Assembly: GCA_026645375.1 (NCBI GenBank)
Contig: JAPFFX010000137.1
Span: 1 to 9,492 of the forward strand
Direction: 5' to 3'
Length of the DNA stretch: 9,492 nt
From: Citricoccus sp. WCRC_4
GTDB lineage: Bacteria > Actinomycetota > Actinomycetes > Actinomycetales > Micrococcaceae
Part shown: positions 1 through 6,277 of the stretch, piece by piece
Numbering within the stretch: the stretch's first letter is position 1
Layout of the letters: each line of letters opens with the position of its first letter
Translations under genes and position numbers: made by a program
Notes under the pieces: generated by a model
What the model saw: the letters and a program-made list of their open reading frames with translations, nothing else
Told to the model about the DNA's origin: nothing
The model's database searches: none

Positions 1-1
1 C

Positions 2-2242
2 GCCGCCGCCGAGGCCGGGGAGGCCGCCTCCACCGCCGACGCCGCCGCCGGCGCCGGCGCGGGCGATCCCCGGGCCGAGAAGGCCGGAGACCAGGCCCGT
101 GCGGCACAGGAGGAGGCGGAAGTGCAGGCCGCGGCGTCGACCGACCTGGTCGACAAGCTGAGCGTCCGACAGGCCACCCACGTCCTGGTCCGTCTCGAAC
201 CGGGAGCGGATCCGGAACGCGTGGCCTCCCGAGCGCAGGCCCTGCTGCAGGAGTCCGGGGTCGAGGCGACCGTCGCCGGTCCGGACGATCAGTCGCAACG
301 CCAGGTCGCCGCGATGGCCGGCTCCAACGTCTTCCTGTGGGTCCTCTTGTCCTTTGCGGTCATCGCGCTGTTCGTCACGGCGTTGGTCATCACCAACACC
401 TTCTCCGTGCTGGTGGCCCAGCGGTCCCGGGACCTGGCCCTGCAGCGCGCCCTCGGCGCCTCCCGGCGGCAGGTCCGCGGTTCGGTGCTCCTGGAAGCCC
501 TCGTGGTGGGCCTGATCGGTTCCCTCCTCGGCATCGCGGGCGGCATGGGGATGGTCTCCCTCCTCGTGGCCTGGGGGGCCTCACTCGACGGATTCGGCTT
601 CCTGACCTTCGAGGTCGACACCCCGGACCTGGTACTCGCCGCGGGCCTCGGCGTGCTCCTGACCGTCGCGGCGTCCATGTCGGCCGCCGTCGCCGCCACC
701 CGCGTCTCCCCGCTCGAGGCGATGCGCCCGACGGAGGACACCGCCCTGGGCAACCGGGCCGGCGTCGTGCGCCTGGTGCTCGGCGCCCTGCTGTTGCTGA
801 CGGGACTGGCCGCGCTGTTCTGGGGTGCCCGGGACGGTAACCTGGCCGTCGCCGTCACGGGTGGCGCCCTGTCCTTCGTGGGTGTCCTGGCGCTGACGGT
901 CCTCGTCGTCCCCTCCATCGTCTTCCTCGTCGGCCTGGCAGCGCGGCCATTCGGCGTGCCGGGCCGGATGGCCCGGCTCAACGCCCAGCGCAGTCCGGGG
1001 CGCACCGCCGCCACTGCGTCCGCCCTGCTGATCGGCACCACGCTGGTGGCCATGATGCTCACCGGCGGGCGCACCGCCCAGGTCCAGATGGACTCCATCT
1101 TCAGCGCCGAGTACCCGGTAGACCTGAACGTGACCCTCGATGCCGGCGCTTCGGGCCTCCATTCGTTCCCCGCGGCCGCGGAGTCCGGGGAGAACCCCGA
1201 GGTCGGGGTCGACGCACCGGCTCCGGCTGCGGCCGGGAGAGAGGGACGAGAGGGCGCAGCCGGGGCGTCCGGACGCCCGGGGGACAGGGCTGCGGGCTAC
1301 CTCGATGCCGGGGCGGCCGCCACGGCACGCGATGCTGCAGCAGGGGTGGACGGCGTCGAGGCCGCCGCCCTCCTGATGCACGTCGGCACGGTCGGCACGG
1401 GCGAGAACGCCAGCAGCGCCTATGCCGCCGACCCGGCGGAGTTGCGATCCATCGTCTCGGCCCTGCCCGCCAGCCAACCGTCCGATCGCCTCGGCCAGCC
1501 CGGCACCGTCCTCGTCCCCGCCTCGGTCACCGTCGACACCCTGGTGGTGAAGGGCCCCGAGGGGTCCAGGGAATTCGAGGTGGTCCACAGTGCGGCGTCC
1601 AATATCAGCCCGGTGATCGCCCTCGACGACGCCCGTGCCCTGGGATGGGAGTCCGGGGCCGAGACGACGGCCCCTTCCCTGCTATGGCTCAGGGCCTCCG
1701 ACGGCCAGACGCTCGAGACCCTCCAGGACCTCAACACCGATGTGGCCCGGGCGACGGGCGTCAACCAGGACAAGGTCGGCGGAACGCTGGCGGAACGCCT
1801 GCTCTTCTCGGTGATCGTCGACGCCATGCTCATGATCGTGACGGCGCTCCTGATGGTGTCCGTGCTCATCGCCATCATCGGCGTGGCCAACACTCTCTCG
1901 CTCTCGACGATCGAACGCACCCGGGAGAATTCCCTGATGCGCGCCCTGGGACTGACGCGGCGCGGGCTGCGCGGCATGCTCGCCCTGGAGGCCGTGCTCA
2001 TCTCCGGGGTGGCCGCCCTGATCGGTGGTGTCCTGGGCACGTTCTACGGAGGGATGGGTTCCCACACGGTCTTCGGGCCCATCGCCGCAGAGTACGGTCA
2101 GGACATCGTCTGGCCGACGGTCCCCTGGGACCAGTTGGGGTACATCCTGGTGATCGCCGTCGCCGCCGGGCTACTGGCCTCGGTGGCCCCGTCCCGGCGC
2201 GCCGCCCGGTTGTCCCCCGTGCAGGGACTCTCCATGGCCTGA
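2..2242 (+). CDS. FtsX/MacB-like ABC transporter permease (5' end missing)
   Basis: Membrane subunit of an ABC transporter of the FtsX/MacB/LolC type, whose members couple cytoplasmic ATP hydrolysis to movements of extracytoplasmic domains; the substrate cannot be told. The frame is open to the left edge, so the GTG at 122 is an internal Val codon, not a start; the N-terminal membrane helix and probably the ATPase gene lie outside. Visible order: end of the first extracytoplasmic domain, beginning with an Ala-rich stretch (2-121); a first FtsX core with hydrophobic segments near 326-406, 482-577 and 623-700; further hydrophobic segments at 767-826, 842-943 and 1013-1066; a second extracytoplasmic domain (about 1067-1795); and a second FtsX core with helices near 1799-1891, 1979-2056 and 2135-2197. 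Each core carries the typical post-helix block (R-x-R-x-L-A-L-Q-R-A-L-G near 425-457, and E-R-T-R-E-N-S-L-M-R-A-L-G near 1913-1951). A Gly/Ala/Arg-rich low-complexity insert lies at about 1166-1294. Family call is firm; substrate unknown. Confidence 0.9.
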   Translation, partial: AAAEAGEAASTADAAAGAGAGDPRAEKAGDQARAAQEEAEVQAAASTDLVDKLSVRQATHVLVRLEPGADPERVASRAQALLQESGVEATVAGPDDQSQRQVAAMAGSNVFLWVLLSFAVIALFVTALVITNTFSVLVAQRSRDLALQRALGASRRQVRGSVLLEALVVGLIGSLLGIAGGMGMVSLLVAWGASLDGFGFLTFEVDTPDLVLAAGLGVLLTVAASMSAAVAATRVSPLEAMRPTEDTALGNRAGVVRLVLGALLLLTGLAALFWGARDGNLAVAVTGGALSFVGVLALTVLVVPSIVFLVGLAARPFGVPGRMARLNAQRSPGRTAATASALLIGTTLVAMMLTGGRTAQVQMDSIFSAEYPVDLNVTLDAGASGLHSFPAAAESGENPEVGVDAPAPAAAGREGREGAAGASGRPGDRAAGYLDAGAAATARDAAAGVDGVEAAALLMHVGTVGTGENASSAYAADPAELRSIVSALPASQPSDRLGQPGTVLVPASVTVDTLVVKGPEGSREFEVVHSAASNISPVIALDDARALGWESGAETTAPSLLWLRASDGQTLETLQDLNTDVARATGVNQDKVGGTLAERLLFSVIVDAMLMIVTALLMVSVLIAIIGVANTLSLSTIERTRENSLMRALGLTRRGLRGMLALEAVLISGVAALIGGVLGTFYGGMGSHTVFGPIAAEYGQDIVWPTVPWDQLGYILVIAVAAGLLASVAPSRRAARLSPVQGLSMA

Positions 2243-2289
2243 TCCGCCAGTGCGCACGATCGGAGTCGGCCCCGGGACCCGCGCGGTCC

Positions 2290-2302
2290 TAGGGTCGGCT
2301 CC
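2290..2302 (+). promoter_or_regulatory. Start-proximal (leaderless-type) promoter of the AraC-family gene
   Basis: TAGGGT at 2290-2295 fits the actinobacterial -10 consensus TANNNT and ends 7 bases before the ATG at 2303, so transcription would begin at or next to the start codon. There is no Shine-Dalgarno sequence before this ATG. The same 11-mer GGTCCTAGGGT recurs before the gene at 4666. No clear -35 box. A small inverted repeat (GGACC at 2275-2279, GGTCC at 2285-2289) abuts the -10 and could be an operator or part of the end of the upstream transcript. Inferred from sequence pattern only. Confidence 0.55.
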
Positions 2303-3229
2303 ATGAGCGCTGGACTCGCAGCCCGACCCGGTGCCCTCCGGATGATGCGGCAGGGTCCCTCGCAGGGTGACACGAGGTACCGTGCGGCCCACACTGGAGC
2401 GGTGAGGGACCAACGCCTGGAGCACGAGGCCGCCGCCCGGCGTGCCGTCAGCTTCATCACGGAACGGGCCGCCGAGCCGATCACGGTGGCGGACATGGCC
2501 GACGCCGCCGGTTACAGCCCGTTCCACTTCACGCGCCTGTTCGCGGACCGCGTCCGCGTCACCCCGAACCGGTTCCTGGCCGGGGTCCGTTTCCACCGGG
2601 CCAAGCAACTGCTGCTGGCCGGGGACGATCCGGTCGTCGACATCTGCCACGAGGTCGGCTTCTCCTCTCCCGGCACCTTCACCCGCCGGTTCCGTGAGGA
2701 GGTGGGCGTGGCGCCGTCCGCCCTGCGCCAGCTGGCCGACGACCTGTCCGTCTCGACGCCGGCCCCGTTCACCCTCTACCCGGACGGCGTCTCCGAGGCG
2801 GACCTCGCCGAGGGCCTGCCGGTCCCGGCCACCGGCCTGCTCGGCACGGTGGAGGGCACCGTTCACCTCCCGGCCGGGCTGGGCGGCGGCCCCGGACTGG
2901 ATGCACTGGTCTGGATCGGCTTCTACCCCACGCCCTCGCCCACCGGACTGCCCGTGACCGGCGTCCTGCGCCTCGGCGAGGGCTCGTTCCGGCTGCCCCT
3001 GCTGGCCTCGGCCCCCTGGCTGCTGGCCACGGCCGTGCCGGCCACCGCAGAGCCCCGGGACCACCTGGCCAGCCCGCGTCCCGCCGTCGGGATCCACCCC
3101 CGGCCGCTCAGCGGCACCACCACCGTCCGGCTCACGCTGGCTCCCGCCGCCCCGTGGCAGTTCCCGGTGCTCTCCGCCCTGCCGGCGCTCGTGCCAGCAC
3201 ACCACCACTTCCTCAGGAGGACGTCATGA
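2303..3229 (+). CDS. AraC-family transcriptional regulator with N-terminal DNA-binding domain
   Basis: 308-residue DNA-binding regulator. The AraC/XylS double helix-turn-helix is near the N terminus (about residues 45-145): first HTH about 60-80 (I-T-V-A-D-M-A-D-A-A-G-Y-S-P-F-H-F-T-R-L-F) and second about 110-133 (V-D-I-C-H-E-V-G-F-S-S-P-G-T-F-T-R-R-F), the latter a very good match to the family signature. Residues about 150-300 form a Pro/Leu-rich C-terminal half that I do not recognise; it may sense a ligand, the Rob-like order rather than the classical AraC order. Start 2303 is chosen because a TAGGGT -10 lies 7 bases upstream; in-frame ATGs at 2342/2345 and a GTG at 2402 (with a GGAG-like sequence just ahead) are alternatives, all leaving the HTH intact. 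The stop overlaps the VOC gene start (ATGA, 3226-3229), so the two are co-transcribed and probably translationally coupled; the regulator likely controls this operon. Confidence 0.88.
   Translation: MSAGLAARPGALRMMRQGPSQGDTRYRAAHTGAVRDQRLEHEAAARRAVSFITERAAEPITVADMADAAGYSPFHFTRLFADRVRVTPNRFLAGVRFHRAKQLLLAGDDPVVDICHEVGFSSPGTFTRRFREEVGVAPSALRQLADDLSVSTPAPFTLYPDGVSEADLAEGLPVPATGLLGTVEGTVHLPAGLGGGPGLDALVWIGFYPTPSPTGLPVTGVLRLGEGSFRLPLLASAPWLLATAVPATAEPRDHLASPRPAVGIHPRPLSGTTTVRLTLAPAAPWQFPVLSALPALVPAHHHFLRRTS
3215..3220 (+). promoter_or_regulatory. Shine-Dalgarno fixing the VOC gene start
   Basis: A perfect AGGAGG lies 5 bases before the ATG at 3226, inside the last codons of the AraC-family gene. 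It fixes the VOC start at 3226, although the frame stays open upstream to at least 3154. Confidence 0.85.
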
Positions 3230-4062
3230 CCGACCACGTGCCCACCGCGAACACCGACTCGATCGGCATCAGCCACGGTTCACCCGTCTGGGTGGACCTC
3301 ACCGTCCCCGACCTGGCCGAGGTCAAGCCCTTCTACGAGATCATCTTCGGGTGGCGCTTCGAGGACTACGGCGAGGAGTTCGGCCACTATCACATGATCA
3401 CCAGCGGTGGCGCCCACGTGGGCGGGGCGATGTCCCAGTCCGGGGACGGGTCCGGACAACCGGCCGCCTGGTCCGTCTACCTCAAGAGCACCGACATCAC
3501 CCGGTCCCTGGCAGACACCGCGGCGGCCGGCGGGAACGTGCTCGTCCCGGCCATGCCGGTGGGGGACCTCGGCCAGATGGGCGTGGTCACCACCCCCGGC
3601 GGCGAGGCCCTGGGCATCTGGCAGAACGGGACGTTCGGTGGCTTCACGATGACCAGGTCCGTGGGCTCGCCCGTGTGGTTCGAGGTGATGAGTTTCGACT
3701 TCGACGCGGATGCCGAATACTACCGCTCCGTCTGGGGCTGGGAGCCGACGCTGCTGGACATGGCCTCCGGTGCCGACGACCCGGGCACCCGCTACGCGAA
3801 CAACCACCCCGGGGAGGCGGCCACGGCCGGACTGTGCGAGGCCGATCCGTCCTGGTTCCCCGAGGGGACGCCGTCCTACTGGCGGGCCTACTTCATCGTG
3901 GAGAACGCGGACGAGGCGGCCCGGACGATCACCAGCCTCGGCGGCTCGGTCCTCGACGGTCCCATGGAGACCCCGTTCGGCCGGCTCGCCACGGTGGCCG
4001 ACCCCGCCGGGGCGACCTTCCAGATCGCCCAGATGACCGAGGAGGACCAGGCCCGCGGGTAG
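3226..4062 (+). CDS. Two-domain VOC (glyoxalase/bleomycin-resistance fold) protein
   Basis: 278-residue cytoplasmic protein made of two successive VOC modules, about residues 18-134 and 146-270. Each opens with a strand typical of the fold (S-P-V-W-V-D-L-T-V-P-D in the first, S-P-V-W-F-E-V-M-S-F-D in the second), followed by a helix with an F-Y/Y-Y-x2-[IV]-[FW]-G-W pattern (residues 36-43 and 165-172), and closes with a D/T-P-x-G-x-x-[FL] turn (residues 124-130 and 259-265). This tandem arrangement is common in actinobacterial proteins related to the mycobacterial CFP30B antigen and to hydroxylase-like VOC proteins; substrates are mostly unknown. The usual metal-binding His/Glu positions are not obvious, so glyoxalase activity should not be assumed. 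It forms an operon with the AraC-family regulator (4-base overlap, perfect Shine-Dalgarno). The stop lies only 19 bases from the stop of the convergent NUDIX gene. Family call is firm, reaction unknown. Confidence 0.9.
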   Translation: MTDHVPTANTDSIGISHGSPVWVDLTVPDLAEVKPFYEIIFGWRFEDYGEEFGHYHMITSGGAHVGGAMSQSGDGSGQPAAWSVYLKSTDITRSLADTAAAGGNVLVPAMPVGDLGQMGVVTTPGGEALGIWQNGTFGGFTMTRSVGSPVWFEVMSFDFDADAEYYRSVWGWEPTLLDMASGADDPGTRYANNHPGEAATAGLCEADPSWFPEGTPSYWRAYFIVENADEAARTITSLGGSVLDGPMETPFGRLATVADPAGATFQIAQMTEEDQARG

Positions 4063-4081
4063 GGCCTCCGTCCGTCGCGGC

Positions 4082-4534
4082 TCAGAAGGGCCGGCGGCGC
4101 ACGATCTCCGGGAACACGACGGACAACAGGGGCGCCACCCCGCAGCCGTCAGGGGCGGCGGGTGCCTTCGGGTCCATCCAGGCCAGCTGCTCGATCTCCG
4201 CGTTGGGCTCCGGCACCTCATTGCGGGCCAGCGGCCGCAACAGCGCGAAGACCTCGGAGTGCAGCAGGCGCCCGTCCTCGTTGGCTGCCGGGGTGTCGAA
4301 TCCGCCGAGGTACTCGAGGTCTTCGGCCGGCACGGTCAGGCCGGTCTCCTCGGCCAGCTCCCGGACGGCGGTCTGGAGCGGGGTCTCCTCGTCACGGTGC
4401 TTCCCGCCGGGGAACATGAACATCGTGGTCCCGGTCTTGCGGACGGTCAGGACCTGCCCGTCCGGCCGGTACAGGACCACGGCGGACACCAGGATCCGGT
4501 TCTCGGCCTCGACACCGCCCAGGGGATTGCTCAC
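4082..4534 (-). CDS. NUDIX hydrolase
   Basis: 150-residue pyrophosphohydrolase of the NUDIX superfamily, which cleaves nucleoside diphosphates linked to another moiety, such as damaged or surplus nucleotides. The NUDIX box is complete and exact (G-x5-E-x7-R-E-L-x-E-E-x-G-L, about residues 43-65), with both Glu of the REx2EE core that bind Mg2+. A preceding F-M-F-P-G-G is the usual lead-in strand and loop. The substrate cannot be read from sequence. The start is the GTG at 4534-4532, giving S-N-P-L-G-G as the next residues and a normal single-domain length. A longer in-frame ATG at 4630 would add 32 Pro/Arg-rich residues encoded in the G/C-rich spacer and is unlikely. A purine-rich GGGGGAAGA sits 7 bases before the GTG and serves as the ribosome-binding site; part of it is in a hairpin. 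Divergent from the gene at 4666; convergent, almost touching, with the VOC gene. Confidence 0.9.
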   Translation of the reverse strand: MSNPLGGVEAENRILVSAVVLYRPDGQVLTVRKTGTTMFMFPGGKHRDEETPLQTAVRELAEETGLTVPAEDLEYLGGFDTPAANEDGRLLHSEVFALLRPLARNEVPEPNAEIEQLAWMDPKAPAAPDGCGVAPLLSVVFPEIVRRRPF

Positions 4535-4543
4535 GGGACCATC

Positions 4544-4563
4544 TTCCCCCGTTCGCCGGGGAA
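4544..4563 (-). promoter_or_regulatory. Hairpin covering the NUDIX gene ribosome-binding site
   Basis: Inverted repeat with 6-base arms (4544-4549 and 4558-4563) and an 8-base loop. Read on the minus strand the arms are TTCCCC then GGGGAA; the second arm includes most of the purine-rich Shine-Dalgarno of the NUDIX gene, whose GTG start is 4534-4532. Folding in the mRNA would hide the site. The stem is real in the sequence; a regulatory role is inferred. Confidence 0.35.
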
Positions 4564-4598
4564 ACGGCGTAGATGACGGACCCTGGCGTGTTGGCGGG

Positions 4599-4621
4599 CC
4601 GGGCCGACGCGGACGGCCCGG
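4599..4621. repeat. 8-base inverted repeat in the divergent NUDIX / maleylpyruvate-isomerase-like spacer
   Basis: Perfect arms CCGGGCCG (4599-4606) and CGGCCCGG (4614-4621) around a 7-base centre. It lies just upstream of where the -35 region of the 4654 promoter would be, and in the presumed leader or promoter region of the NUDIX gene. It could be an operator for either gene or a GC-rich stem in the NUDIX leader. No T-tract follows on either strand. In DNA this rich in G and C, chance stems are common, so only the repeat itself is certain. Confidence 0.4.
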
Positions 4622-4653
4622 GCAGGGCATGGCGACCGGGCACGGGCCGGTCC

Positions 4654-4665
4654 TAGGGTGGGAGC
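4654..4665 (+). promoter_or_regulatory. Start-proximal promoter of the maleylpyruvate-isomerase-like gene
   Basis: TAGGGT at 4654-4659 ends 6 bases before the GTG at 4666 and is preceded by GGTCC, giving the same 11-mer as at 2285-2295. The spacing predicts a transcript starting at or within a base or two of the GTG. The intervening GGGAG could act as a weak Shine-Dalgarno only if transcription starts further upstream. Inferred from pattern. Confidence 0.55.
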
Positions 4666-5307
4666 GTGACCGACATCTGGCCCCTGATCCACGCCGAGCG
4701 CTCCGCCCTGGCCGCTGACCTCGCCACCCTGAGCATCGAACAGTGGAAGCAGACCACGCTGGCCACGGAGTGGACGGTGGAGGAGGTCGTCGCGCACCTG
4801 ACCGCGGCGGCCACCACCGGCCGGTGGGCGTGGCTGAGAAGCATCATCGGGGCCGGGCTGAACCCGGCCGTGCACAACAACCGCCGCCTGGCCGAGCATC
4901 TCGGCGCCACCCCGGCCGAGACGCTGGAGGCCTTCCGCCAGGTCATCGATTCCACCACGGTCCCGACGAACAACCTGGCCGCCTGGCTGGGAGAGGTCGT
5001 CGTCCACGGTGAGGACATCCGGGAGCCGCTGGGCCTGGGCCGGGCCTATCCGCGGGAGGTGCTCATGGTGCTGCTCGAGTTCTTCGCGTCCTCGAACTTC
5101 ACGGTGCCGTCCAAGGCGCGCGCCCGGGGCCTGACCCTGGTGGCCACGGACCTGGGACGCTGGGTCGGGGTCGGCCCCGAGGTCGAGGGCACCGCCAAGG
5201 ACCTGATCATGGCCATGGCCGGACGACCGGTGCCGTCCGAACGGTTCTCGGGGCCGGGCGCCTTCGACTTCGATGCCCGGGGCCAGCGTCCCTCGCAGAA
5301 ACGCTGA
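4666..5307 (+). CDS. DinB-fold, maleylpyruvate isomerase family protein (putatively mycothiol-dependent)
   Basis: 213-residue cytoplasmic protein of the DinB/MDMPI four-helix-bundle superfamily, in the actinobacterial group annotated as maleylpyruvate isomerase family mycothiol-dependent enzymes. Visible signs are the W-T-V-E-E-V-V-A-H-L-T segment (residues 36-46) with the first metal-ligand His (44), and E-V-V-V-H-G-E-D-I-R (110-119) with His114 as the second site; the third ligand is not obvious to me. The C-terminal part (about 150-205) has the strand-rich end and an L-I-M-A-M-A-G-R segment seen in these proteins. The family uses a divalent metal and mycothiol, the main actinobacterial thiol, for isomerase or transferase reactions; few members have known substrates, so maleylpyruvate itself is not implied. 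The start is the GTG at 4666, supported by the TAGGGT box 6 bases upstream. It appears monocistronic: the neighbours on both sides lie on the opposite strand. Confidence 0.85.
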   Translation: MTDIWPLIHAERSALAADLATLSIEQWKQTTLATEWTVEEVVAHLTAAATTGRWAWLRSIIGAGLNPAVHNNRRLAEHLGATPAETLEAFRQVIDSTTVPTNNLAAWLGEVVVHGEDIREPLGLGRAYPREVLMVLLEFFASSNFTVPSKARARGLTLVATDLGRWVGVGPEVEGTAKDLIMAMAGRPVPSERFSGPGAFDFDARGQRPSQKR

Positions 5308-5483
5308 ACGCCCGCCTCATGCCTGCGTGCCGCCGCAGGACCCGAGGCGATCCGGGTGGCTCAGGCGTCGGAGACGGTGAACCGGCACCGAGGATGAAGA
5401 CCAGCCGCGGGCAGTCCTGCGCCGAGGACGGCGCGGCCTCCACGAGCCGTTGCAGCCAACGCGGTGCGGCCGCCGCTCATTCC
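5308..5483. other. Convergent spacer with no convincing gene
   Basis: 176 bases between the stops of the maleylpyruvate-isomerase-like gene and lysE. It holds two GC-rich hairpins: CCTGCG/CGCAGG at 5322-5339 (6-base stem, 6-base loop) and a stronger one at 5417-5436. Minus-strand frames are open here and give short sequences (for example one including P-R-L-V-F-I-L-G-A-G), but none has a credible start, ribosome-binding site or recognisable domain. A decayed gene fragment is possible but unproven. Confidence 0.5.
5417..5436. terminator. Candidate bidirectional transcription terminator hairpin
   Basis: An 8-base stem (5417-5424 with 5429-5436, one G-T wobble) closed by an AGGA tetraloop sits between two convergent genes, about 110 bases after the plus-strand stop and about 50 bases beyond the lysE stop. 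There is no T-tract on either side, which is usual for very GC-rich actinobacteria. Position and stability suggest termination; this is inference. Confidence 0.35.
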
Positions 5484-6233
5484 TCAGCCGAGGGCCAGCT
5501 TCGCCGCGATGGCCACCATCACCACGCCGACCACGAGGTCCACGATCCGCCAGGTGCGGGGGGTGTCCAGCACGGGGGCCAGGGCCCGCGCGCCCAGCCC
5601 CAGGGTGAGGAACCAGAGGGCTGAACCGGTCACGGCGCCGGCGGCGAAGACCCACTTGTCCGCCCCGTAGGAGTTGGCCAGCGTGCCCAGCATGACCACC
5701 GTGTCCAGGATGGCGTGCGGGTTGAGCATCGAGACGGACAGGGCCGTGAGGACCACGATGTGCACCGGCGTCACGGCCCGCTCCCGGGCGCGGAGCCGGA
5801 CATCGAGCGCCGACGTCGTGACCACCGCGAGGCCACCGTCACCGTCGCCGCCGGCGCCCTCGTCCCGCGGTCCGCCCGCCGGGCCCTCCTCGTCCCGCGG
5901 TTCCTCATCGGCGTCCGCCGGGCCGGCGGCGGGCAGGGACGGTTCTGCACGCCGGCGGGCAAAGGCCGAGCGGAACGAGCTGGACGCGAACCAGAGCAGG
6001 TAGGCCACCCCGGCCCAGGTCAGCACCTGCAGCACCCAGGGCGCACGCTCGGCGACCACGCCGACCCCGGCGGTGCCGGCGAAGACCAGCACGAGGTCCC
6101 CGGCCAGGCAGACCGCCAGGGTGAGCATCAGGCGGTCGCGGCGGATCGCCTGGCGCATGATGAACAGGCTCTGGGCACCGATGGCCACGATGAGGGCGAG
6201 GCAGGTCAGCAGGCCGGTCAGGAAGATCGTCAC
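5484..6233 (-). CDS. lysE: LysE-family lysine/arginine exporter
   Basis: 249-residue inner-membrane exporter of the LysE family, which expels surplus basic amino acids (L-lysine, L-arginine) using the proton motive force. Five or six hydrophobic segments are visible, about residues 1-27, 37-60, 67-88, 155-185, 192-215 and 228-248. Family marks are G-A-Q-S-L-F-I-M-R-Q near the N terminus (19-28) and L-N-P-H-A-I-L-D-T (170-178), the latter matching the LysE/ArgO signature. An odd feature is a loop of about 35 residues (100-135) rich in Asp, Glu, Gly and Pro between the third and fourth hydrophobic segments. The start is the GTG at 6233-6231: a TAGCGT -10 lies 6 bases upstream and no Shine-Dalgarno is present. 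Divergent from a LysG-type activator, the arrangement of C. glutamicum, where LysG with lysine or arginine induces lysE. ArgO-like arginine preference is possible, but the lysE/lysG pairing makes the call strong. Confidence 0.92.
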   Translation of the reverse strand: MTIFLTGLLTCLALIVAIGAQSLFIMRQAIRRDRLMLTLAVCLAGDLVLVFAGTAGVGVVAERAPWVLQVLTWAGVAYLLWFASSSFRSAFARRRAEPSLPAAGPADADEEPRDEEGPAGGPRDEGAGGDGDGGLAVVTTSALDVRLRARERAVTPVHIVVLTALSVSMLNPHAILDTVVMLGTLANSYGADKWVFAAGAVTGSALWFLTLGLGARALAPVLDTPRTWRIVDLVVGVVMVAIAAKLALG

Positions 6234-6234
6234 C

Positions 6235-6254
6235 CGGCCACGCTAGGGTGGCCG
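6235..6254. promoter_or_regulatory. Palindromic operator candidate over the lysE promoter
   Basis: Perfect inverted repeat CGGCCAC / GTGGCCG, 7-base arms around a 6-base centre, covering the lysE -10 and reaching to 2 bases before its start codon. Two uses are possible: a repressor-type operator, or a LysR-family site; activators of that family usually bind further upstream, so a site on the -10 would block rather than help. A TAGGGT on the plus strand (6244-6249) lies within it and could be a second, leadered promoter for lysG. The repeat is visible; binding is inferred. Confidence 0.4.
6240..6245 (-). promoter_or_regulatory. lysE -10 box (leaderless type)
   Basis: On the minus strand TAGCGT (6245 to 6240) fits TANNNT and is followed by 6 bases and then the lysE GTG. 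This predicts transcription starting at the start codon. No clear -35. It lies inside the palindrome 6235-6254. Confidence 0.5.
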
Positions 6255-6277
6255 AGATCTTCCGTGCCACCTGTAAA

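Noticed and set aside
1..60. GCC-rich simple sequence at the left edge as a microsatellite or origin-like repeat
   Set aside because: It reads as Ala/Gly codons in frame with the permease and has no regular unit beyond codon repetition.
122..124. GTG at 122 as the start of the permease
   Set aside because: The same frame is open through codons 2-121 with similar composition, and a permease of this type needs an N-terminal helix and domain before this point.
2171..3208. A 345-codon minus-strand open frame opposite the AraC-family gene
   Set aside because: Low-complexity Gly/Arg translation with no family signature; the plus strand carries a clear AraC double HTH.
6244..6249. TAGGGT on the plus strand as the main lysG promoter
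   Set aside because: It would leave a 48-base leader without a Shine-Dalgarno; the TAAGCT 7 bases before the ATG fits better. Kept only as a possible second promoter.
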